Of a stretch of 64,000 bases of DNA, positions 58,447 to 64,000 are shown in pieces. This DNA comes from Gammaproteobacteria bacterium (lineage in GTDB: Bacteria > Pseudomonadota > Gammaproteobacteria > Pseudomonadales > Pseudohongiellaceae). The stretch's first letter is position 1, and each line of letters begins with the position of its first letter. The DNA lies in contig CANGUU010000003.1 in the NCBI GenBank assembly GCA_947457195.1, forward strand, positions 44,750 to 108,749. Direction: 5' to 3'. The notes beneath the pieces were generated by a model that was not told the origin of the DNA, did no database searches, and worked only from the letters and a program-made list of their open reading frames with translations. A program made the translations under genes and the position numbers.

Positions 58447-59134
58447 CCCGTCCCAGCGCTGCGCTGCGGTCGCCACCAGACTGCAGCGCATGCTGCTCGT
58501 GGCGCTGGCGGTCTTCACCCTGCCGAACGCGTACGCCATCGAGACCGAAACGATGCCGGTGCTGGCTCTCCGACTCTCGCGCGTCCTGCCGGAGCAATCG
58601 ACGCTCGACATGACGCTCAGCGCGCGCTCTTACGAGGACTTCGATTCCCATGAACGGGAAATATTCGAGGTGCGCTACAGCCGCGACATCGGCGCCAATG
58701 AGTGGATGGCGGCCTACAACATGCAGTTCGATCGCAAGGGCTCTCCGGGGCGCGAGCACCGTCTCTGGCAGCAGTTCCGTCACCAGTTCAGCTTACCGGC
58801 AAGCACGTTCGAAAGCTCGGTACGGCTGGAGGAACGCTATTTCGATGCCAACGACCGGCATGGCACGCGACTGCGCGTCCTCAACCGCTGGAACAAGGCT
58901 TTGCCGCAGGGCCACCTGCTGCGCATTGGTTACGAGTGGATGTTCAACCTCGAGGACATCAGTGCCGGAACGCAGCGGGGCGTGGCACAGGACCGCCTGA
59001 TCGGTGCGATCCAGCGCAATTTCAGCCGCGGTGACCGGCTAGAGTTCGAGTACCAGCTGCGCTATCTGCACATCCCCGGCCAGGAGAACCGCCTGCAAAA
59101 CCAGCTGCAGCTCATGTATGTGAAGGTGCTTTGA
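58430..59134 (+). CDS. DUF2490 family, predicted outer-membrane protein
   Basis: This 234-residue protein has a signal peptide ending N-A-Y-A after about 36 residues; an internal ATG at 58490 would give a shorter, standard signal. The rest alternates polar and hydrophobic residues in strands (E-R-E-I-F-E-V-R-Y, R-L-R-V-L-N-R-W, L-E-F-E-Y-Q-L-R-Y), as in small beta-barrels. DUF2490 members are of unknown function. It lies inside the ubiE-ubiJ-ubiB interval, which is unusual. Confidence 0.78.
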   Translation: MQNPVDPSQRCAAVATRLQRMLLVALAVFTLPNAYAIETETMPVLALRLSRVLPEQSTLDMTLSARSYEDFDSHEREIFEVRYSRDIGANEWMAAYNMQFDRKGSPGREHRLWQQFRHQFSLPASTFESSVRLEERYFDANDRHGTRLRVLNRWNKALPQGHLLRIGYEWMFNLEDISAGTQRGVAQDRLIGAIQRNFSRGDRLEFEYQLRYLHIPGQENRLQNQLQLMYVKVL

Positions 59135-59171
59135 GGGGGCTCACGGCACTCAGTCGAACGGTTTGCCCGCG

Positions 59172-59876
59172 TCAACCTAGCTGCTCGTGCAAATCGAAGG
59201 CCATGGTCGCCAGGTAAGCCACCAGGCCCAGATAGAGAAGGCCGTAGTTGATGCGCTGGCCCAGCGACACCTGGTAGTAGGACGCGTGGTAGGGACTGTG
59301 GCGATCGGGCCACAGCGCCTGCTTGATCTGTGGATAAGCCAGAAAGGCGATCAGCAGCAGCATCGGGCTTGGTCGGTAGAAGAACAGGGCGATCAACAGG
59401 GGCACCCCCAGCAGCCAGACCCGCGGAGAGAGGATGGCGGTGATGCGTCCACCATCGAGCGGTGACAGGGGTATCAGGTTGAACAGGTTCAGCAGGAAGC
59501 CGGAATACGCCAGCGCCAGCAGCAACGGGCTGCCGGTTTCGCGTCCGTACCAGTAGCAGAGCAGCGCTGCCACCGTACCCGCCAGCGGGCCGGCAAAAGC
59601 CACATAGGCCTCGGTCTCGACGTTCATCGGCTGATCCTTCAACTCGATCCACGCGCCGACGAAGGGAATGAAGGCCGGCGCGCTCACCGACAATCCTCGC
59701 TGCCTTGCCGCCACAAAGTGCCCCATCTCATGGCAGAAAATCAGCAGCACGAAACCCACGGCGTACCACCAGCCAAACACGAGAGCGTAGGCGAACATGG
59801 ACAGCAGCATGGTGCCACCGGTCTTCAGCAGGGCGCCCAACTTGCCCGCCGACAGCAGCATCAACAACAGTTTCAT
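59172..59876 (-). CDS. M50 family (site-2 protease-like) membrane metallopeptidase
   Basis: This 234-residue integral membrane protein has the zinc motif H49-E-M-G-H53 in a membrane helix and the second motif N-L-F-N-L-I-P-L-S-P-L-D141-G-G. These place it with rhomboid-unrelated S2P proteases that cleave within the membrane. No PDZ domain is present. The substrate is unknown. It is on the minus strand between the DUF2490 gene and ubiB, breaking the usual ubiJ-ubiB order. Confidence 0.87.
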   Translation of the reverse strand: MKLLLMLLSAGKLGALLKTGGTMLLSMFAYALVFGWWYAVGFVLLIFCHEMGHFVAARQRGLSVSAPAFIPFVGAWIELKDQPMNVETEAYVAFAGPLAGTVAALLCYWYGRETGSPLLLALAYSGFLLNLFNLIPLSPLDGGRITAILSPRVWLLGVPLLIALFFYRPSPMLLLIAFLAYPQIKQALWPDRHSPYHASYYQVSLGQRINYGLLYLGLVAYLATMAFDLHEQLG

Positions 59877-60046
59877 GCAAGGTTTCCCGGTAGAAAGTGG
59901 CGGCTGTGTCTCGCGCAGCCAACGGTTGCAGTGCGATGGAACTCCAGTGCGGCAGCGTAAGCAAGCATCGGCTGCCCAGCCGTCTGAACTTTGCCGAGTT
60001 CCGGCTTTTCCGTTATGTTGGCCGCCCCGTTTGCTTCTGGCCTGCC

Positions 60047-61591
60047 ATGCAGCAGTACCGTCGCCTCTTCACCATCTATCGTACTGCCGCCAAGTACCGG
60101 CTCGGTGAACTGCTTACCGATCTCCCAAGGGCCGGTTGGTTGCGCGTCCTGCTGGCACTGCCCGTGGCCGGCGCTGCCTCCGCAGAGGGCCACTGCCGCG
60201 GAGAGCGTTTGCGACTGGCGTTGCAAGAACTCGGCCCCATCTTCATCAAGTTCGGCCAACTCCTGTCGACGCGCCGCGATGTGGTACCAGTCGACATCGC
60301 CGACGAACTGGCCCTGCTGCAGGATCGGGTGGCACCCTTCCCCGGCAGCGAGGCGCTGCGGTTGATGGAAAAGGCGCTCGGCCAACCCCTGGCACAACTC
60401 TTCAGACAGGTGAGCTCGGAACCGCTGGCTTCGGCCTCGGTGGCGCAGGTGCATACGGCTGAACTGCTCGATGGCAGCGACGTGGTGATCAAGGTCGTCC
60501 GCCCCGGCATCGACCGCATCATCGCCGACGACGTTGCCCTGTTGCACACGCTTGCCCGCTTGGTCGATGCCCGCATACCCGGCGGCAAGCGCCTTCGTCT
60601 GCGGGAGGTGGTGCGTGACTATGAGCACGTGATCTCCGACGAATTGAATCTGCTGAGCGAAGCCGCCAATACCTCGCAACTTGCCCGTAATTTCAGACAT
60701 TCGCCGCTGCTGTACGTGCCAAAAGTGTACTGGGACTTCTGTCGCCCCAACGTGCTCGTCATGGAGCGCATCTACGGCATACCTGTCAGCCAAGTGGATG
60801 AGCTGAGAGCCTGTGGCATCAATATCAGACGTCTGGCGGAAACCGGCGTGCAAATCTTCTTTACCCAGGTTTTCGAGCACAGTTTCTTCCACGCCGACAT
60901 GCATCCTGGCAATGTATTCGTCTCGCGGGAGCACCAGGAAAATCCGCAGTACATTGCACTGGACTGCGCCATCATCGGCAGCCTCAGCAAAGCCGACCAG
61001 CAGTACCTTGCGAAAAACCTGCTGGCCATTTTCAAGCAGGACTACCGGCGAGTCGCCGAATTGCATGTGGAGTCCGGCTGGGTACCGCCCGATACGCCGG
61101 TCCATGCCTTCGAGGCCACCATGCGCACCGTATGCGAACCCATCTTCCAGAAGCCGATCGGAGAGATCTCTTTCGGCCAGCTGCTGCTGCAGCTGTTCCG
61201 CACTGCTGCACGCTTCAACATGGAAGTGCAACCCTCCCTGGTGCTGCTGCAGAAGACCCTGCTCAACGTCGAAGGGCTCGGCAAGCAGCTCTATCCGGAG
61301 CTTGACCTCTGGCAGACTGCGCTGCCCTTCCTCGAAAAGTGGCAGCAACAGCGGCTTTCCCCCCTCAACAACCTGAAGATCCTGGGGGAAAAGTTGCCGG
61401 CGTGGATAGAGCAGGCGCCTGAGGTGCCGGAAATGGTCTGGCAGGCGCTGCAGAAGGCGGGCAGCGATGACCGCCCGTTGGCGGCCCTGCAGGCCCGCGT
61501 CGCCGTGCTCGAGGCCAGGCAGCGTCGCTGGCACAACCTCGTGCCGTGGCTGGCAGCTGCGTTGGCCGCCTTGCTGCTGTGGCTGCATTGA
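60047..61591 (+). CDS. ubiB: ubiquinone biosynthesis regulatory kinase-like protein UbiB
   Basis: This 514-residue atypical kinase/ATPase is required for ubiquinone synthesis. K-x-G-Q (I-K-F-G-Q-L) and the Ala-rich loop (S-A-S-V-A-Q-V-H) are intact, with H-A-D-M-H-P-G-N as catalytic loop. The DFG-equivalent reads D-C-A-I-I-G, where E. coli has D-C-G-I-V-G. A hydrophobic C-terminal helix anchors it to the membrane. It is the first gene of a plus-strand run to tatC. Confidence 0.95.
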   Translation: MQQYRRLFTIYRTAAKYRLGELLTDLPRAGWLRVLLALPVAGAASAEGHCRGERLRLALQELGPIFIKFGQLLSTRRDVVPVDIADELALLQDRVAPFPGSEALRLMEKALGQPLAQLFRQVSSEPLASASVAQVHTAELLDGSDVVIKVVRPGIDRIIADDVALLHTLARLVDARIPGGKRLRLREVVRDYEHVISDELNLLSEAANTSQLARNFRHSPLLYVPKVYWDFCRPNVLVMERIYGIPVSQVDELRACGINIRRLAETGVQIFFTQVFEHSFFHADMHPGNVFVSREHQENPQYIALDCAIIGSLSKADQQYLAKNLLAIFKQDYRRVAELHVESGWVPPDTPVHAFEATMRTVCEPIFQKPIGEISFGQLLLQLFRTAARFNMEVQPSLVLLQKTLLNVEGLGKQLYPELDLWQTALPFLEKWQQQRLSPLNNLKILGEKLPAWIEQAPEVPEMVWQALQKAGSDDRPLAALQARVAVLEARQRRWHNLVPWLAAALAALLLWLH

Positions 61592-61642
61592 GCATTTGCG
61601 CAGGTGCTGCGTTATCCTTGCCGCATTTCTACGGAGTGACCC

Positions 61643-62047
61643 ATGCAGACGCAGTGGCTGGACGTGATCCGCTGGGACAGCAACGGCCTCGTGCCGGTGA
61701 TCGCCCAGGACTTCCAGAGCAAGGACATCCTCATGCAGGCCTTTTGCAACCGTGAAGCGCTGCAGCTTTCGGTGCAGGAGGGGCGCGCCATCTACTGGTC
61801 GCGATCGCGGGGCCGACTGTGGCGCAAGGGCGAAGAGTCCGGCCATGTGCAGCGACTGCAGGGGATCCTGCTCGACTGCGATGGCGACAGTCTTGTCTTC
61901 CTTGTCGAGCAGATCGGTGGTATTGCCTGCCACACCGGTCGCCGCTCCTGCTACTTCCACCGGCTCGATGCCGGTGGTGAATGGCTGGTCGAGGGCGAGG
62001 TACTGAAGTCGCCGGAAAACCTCTACCGCACCGCCCCCAAGAATTGA
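61643..62047 (+). CDS. hisI: phosphoribosyl-AMP cyclohydrolase
   Basis: This 134-residue zinc enzyme opens the adenine ring of phosphoribosyl-AMP in histidine synthesis. The family text is A-Y/F-C-N-R-E-A-L, Y-W-S-R-S-R-G-R-L-W-R-K-G-E-E-S-G-H, and the metal Cys/His segment D-C-D-G-D and C-H-T-G-R-R-S-C. It carries no hisE domain; that is the next gene, 33 bases on. Confidence 0.97.
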   Translation: MQTQWLDVIRWDSNGLVPVIAQDFQSKDILMQAFCNREALQLSVQEGRAIYWSRSRGRLWRKGEESGHVQRLQGILLDCDGDSLVFLVEQIGGIACHTGRRSCYFHRLDAGGEWLVEGEVLKSPENLYRTAPKN

Positions 62048-62080
62048 AACTTCGCCCCTACGACACCACGTTGAACACTC

Positions 62081-62407
62081 ATGAGTGACACACTGATCAA
62101 ACTCGCAGCCATCATCGAGCAACGCAAGGCCGCCAGTCCTGATTCATCCTATGTGGCCAAGCTGCACCACGCCGGCCTCAACAAGATCCTGCAAAAAGTC
62201 GGCGAGGAAGCGGTAGAGACTCTCCTGGCAGCGCGCGATGTGGAACAGGGTGCCAGCCGCGAGCGGTTGATCTACGAAACCGCCGACCTCTGGTTCCACA
62301 GTCTGGTGCTGCTGGCGCAGCTCGAGTGCGGGCCGGAGGAAGTATTGGCCGAACTGGAGCGTCGCTTTGGTATCTCGGGTCTGGCAGAAAAAGCCGCCCG
62401 CGGCTGA
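62081..62407 (+). CDS. hisE: phosphoribosyl-ATP pyrophosphatase
   Basis: This 108-residue helical MazG-like enzyme removes pyrophosphate from phosphoribosyl-[18 protein letters not shown] and E-T-A-D-L-W-F-H are the metal-binding helices. It is separated from the main his operon, as is common in pseudomonads where hisI-hisE sit by tatABC. Confidence 0.96.
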   Translation: MSDTLIKLAAIIEQRKAASPDSSYVAKLHHAGLNKILQKVGEEAVETLLAARDVEQGASRERLIYETADLWFHSLVLLAQLECGPEEVLAELERRFGISGLAEKAARG

Positions 62408-62413
62408 TACAAT
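62405..62413 (+). promoter_or_regulatory. candidate extended -10 for tatABC
   Basis: TGATACAAT fits the extended -10 form (TG-n-TACAAT) and overlaps the hisE stop, 47 bases before tatA. It could give tatABC its own transcription in addition to read-through from hisE. Confidence 0.4.
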
Positions 62414-62459
62414 GCCGGCAGAATGTATTTCCGCCCCGTGGGGGCAGAGGGAGGTCGTT

Positions 62460-62696
62460 ATGGGTTTGGGCGGACTGCACATCTGGCATCTTCTGATTCT
62501 TGCCTTCATCGTGCTCATGGTGTTTGGCACCAAGAAGTTGAAGAATTTCGGCGAAGATCTCGGCGGTGCCATCCAGGGCTTCAAGAAGGCCATGGACGAA
62601 GGCAAACAGAACGTCAACAAGGAACAGCAGGACAAACTGGCCCAAAGTGGTCAAACGGTGGACGTGAAGGCCGACAAGGTCGAAAACGAACGCTGA
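62460..62696 (+). CDS. tatA: Sec-independent translocase protein TatA
   Basis: This 78-residue pore-forming subunit has a short N-terminal membrane helix (about 5-22), the F-G-T-K-K-L hinge and an amphipathic helix, then a charged tail. GAGGGAGG lies upstream. The longer frame from 62367 was rejected. TatB follows 31 bases on. Confidence 0.96.
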   Translation: MGLGGLHIWHLLILAFIVLMVFGTKKLKNFGEDLGGAIQGFKKAMDEGKQNVNKEQQDKLAQSGQTVDVKADKVENER

Positions 62697-62727
62697 GCCA
62701 CGCCCGCTTCCGGGCCGGCAAGATCCC

Positions 62728-63252
62728 ATGTTCGACATCGGTTTCCAGGAACTCGTGCTCATCGGAGTCGTGGCCCTCGTGGTCATCGGCCCGGAGCGCA
62801 TGCCCGCCGCAGTGCGAACCGTGGCGCTGTGGATCGGTCGGCTCAAGCGAAGCTTCAATGCCCTGAAGACCGAGATCGAAAAGGAAGTCGGGGCCGACGA
62901 GATCCGGCGGCAGCTGCGCAATGAAGAGATCATGGAGCGCTTCCGGCAGACACAGGCGCAGGTGCAGAACTCGATCAGCGCAGTGAAGAACGACGTCGAC
63001 AACCTGCAGAAAAACATCGAGATGGAGGCCAACGCCGTCGCCGGTCTTGAGACAGCGCGTCCTGCACCCGCCACGCCCCCTGCGCTCGACTCCGTGGTTA
63101 CCCCTGCTTCAGCCACTGAACCGGCCGAGCCTCCCACATCCGCAGCGGCTTCAACCGCTACCGGACCGGCCGAAACTCCTTTGGCAGCAGGTGCCGCCAC
63201 GGCAGCCGCTGCTGCTGGTACCGGCGACACGCGCACGCCTGCTGCAGGGTAA
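62728..63252 (+). CDS. tatB: Sec-independent translocase protein TatB
   Basis: This 174-residue receptor subunit starts M-F-D-I-G-F-Q-E-L, the TatB hallmark, with G-P-E-R-M-P at the hinge. The last 65 residues are an Ala/Pro/Thr-rich tail, probably flexible. TatC follows 9 bases on. Confidence 0.96.
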   Translation: MFDIGFQELVLIGVVALVVIGPERMPAAVRTVALWIGRLKRSFNALKTEIEKEVGADEIRRQLRNEEIMERFRQTQAQVQNSISAVKNDVDNLQKNIEMEANAVAGLETARPAPATPPALDSVVTPASATEPAEPPTSAAASTATGPAETPLAAGAATAAAAAGTGDTRTPAAG

Positions 63253-63261
63253 GCCGCCACC

Positions 63262-64000
63262 ATGAGCAATCCCGCCGACCATGATCCAAAAGAACTTCCG
63301 CTGGTAGCTCATCTAGTGGAGCTGCGTGACAGGCTACTGCGCGCGGTCATCTGCATCGCCATCGTGTTCCTGATGCTGTTCCCGTTTGCCAATGACATCT
63401 CGAATTTCCTCAGCGAGCCGATGACCAGCGTGATGGGGGAGGGCCAGCAGGTCATTTCGACCAAGCCGCTGGATCCGTTCTTCATCCCTTTCAAGCAAAC
63501 GCTGATGGCGGCCTTCTTCGTGAGTGTGCCCTATGTCCTCTACCAGATCTGGGCCTTCGTCATGCCCGGGCTGTACCAGAACGAAATTCGTATCGCACGG
63601 CCGATCCTGGCGTCGAGCATCATGCTGTTCTACGCCGGCATCCTGTTTGCGTACTTTCTGGTACTGCCGCTGATCTTCGCCTTCTCCGTAAGCACCTCTC
63701 CGGAAAGCGTGGCAGTCATGACGGACATAAGTTACCTGTACGATCTGGAAATGCAGATGTTCTTCGTGTTCGGCTTCGTGTTCGAAGTACCGATCGCCAC
63801 GGTGCTGCTGATCCTCGCCGGGGTCATCGACCCGGACAAGCTCAAGGACCATCGTGGCTACGTGATCATCGCCTGCTTCACCATCGGCATGATCGTTACG
63901 CCCCCAGACGTCTTTTCACAGTCTATGGTGGCCATCCCTATGTGGCTGCTGTTCGAAAGTGGGCTGTTTTTCGGCAAGATGCTGAGGGGCAAGGGCGAAG
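63262..64000 (+). CDS. tatC: Sec-independent translocase protein TatC (cut by the window edge)
   Basis: This frame is open to the right edge, giving 246 residues of a protein usually near 250-260, so little is missing. The N-terminal cytoplasmic motif L-V-A-H-L-V-E-L-R-D-R-L-L is the twin-arginine signal receptor site, and P-F-F-I-P-F-K and several long membrane helices follow. TatC binds the twin-arginine signal together with TatB. Confidence 0.95.
   Translation, partial: MSNPADHDPKELPLVAHLVELRDRLLRAVICIAIVFLMLFPFANDISNFLSEPMTSVMGEGQQVISTKPLDPFFIPFKQTLMAAFFVSVPYVLYQIWAFVMPGLYQNEIRIARPILASSIMLFYAGILFAYFLVLPLIFAFSVSTSPESVAVMTDISYLYDLEMQMFFVFGFVFEVPIATVLLILAGVIDPDKLKDHRGYVIIACFTIGMIVTPPDVFSQSMVAIPMWLLFESGLFFGKMLRGKGE

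Noticed and set aside
59873..62122. 749-codon open frame antisense to ubiB and hisI
   Set aside because: It spans two well-supported genes on the other strand, and its Gln/His/Arg-rich text matches no family.

Overview
This 64 kb window is a contiguous chromosomal stretch of a GC-rich gammaproteobacterium. Core gene order is the main clue: gltD-gltB, aroB-aroK and pilQ..pilM run divergently from a class A penicillin-binding protein gene. Further on, rpmE, priA, a SPOR gene, a DUF971 gene, ubiE-ubiJ, ubiB, hisI-hisE and tatABC follow the order known from Pseudomonas and relatives. I therefore infer Pseudomonadales in the broad sense (including the former Cellvibrionales); the sequence alone does not fix a genus. 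I found no rRNA, tRNA, CRISPR array, insertion sequence or prophage. Genes are densely packed, many with TGATG or ATGA start-stop overlaps.

Layout. 1-6.2 kb: the end of a secreted-looking protein, a membrane class III nucleotide cyclase, an M61 metallopeptidase with a PDZ domain, a uridine kinase/nucleoside transporter pair and an NTF2-fold protein. 6.3-10 kb: a three-gene catabolic-looking operon (MmgE/PrpD protein, MatC-type carrier, D-2-hydroxyacid dehydrogenase) of unknown substrate. 10.3-18.4 kb: a long Lhr helicase, then a BaeS/BaeR-like two-component system abutting a lipoprotein lytic transglycosylase. 18.4-22.9 kb: a membrane-anchored DsbA-like protein, three consecutive small secreted proteins (one DUF6152) and an Atm1-type ABC exporter. 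22.9-26.0 kb: xseB-ispA-dxs. 26.3-28.8 kb: cytochrome c', a convergent diheme cytochrome c, and trhO. 28.9-35.5 kb: the biotin operon bioBFCD, divergent comF, bioA and a YaeQ gene. 35.6-44.1 kb: a divergent MTHFR-like gene, folK, hemE and gltBD. 44.3-50 kb: pilM, pilN, a fused pilO-pilP, a short pilQ, aroK and aroB. 50.2-64 kb: PBP1A, rpmE, a chorismate mutase, priA, SPOR, DUF971, ubiE, ubiJ, a DUF2490 gene, an M50 peptidase, ubiB, hisI, hisE, tatA, tatB and the start of tatC.

How it works together: most of the window is housekeeping (isoprenoid precursors, heme, biotin, shikimate, histidine, glutamate, ubiquinone, protein export, cell wall, replication restart). The most unusual element is the type IV pilus alignment module. 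PilO and PilP form one polypeptide, so PilP has no lipoprotein anchor of its own, and the partner secretin PilQ lacks room for the N-terminal AMIN domains. Other accessory points of interest are the PrpD/MatC/dehydrogenase operon, the trio of secreted proteins with DUF6152, the MTHFR-like protein, and a cyclase whose usual transition-state asparagine position reads isoleucine. All functions are read from sequence motifs and remembered family features; no database search was run.
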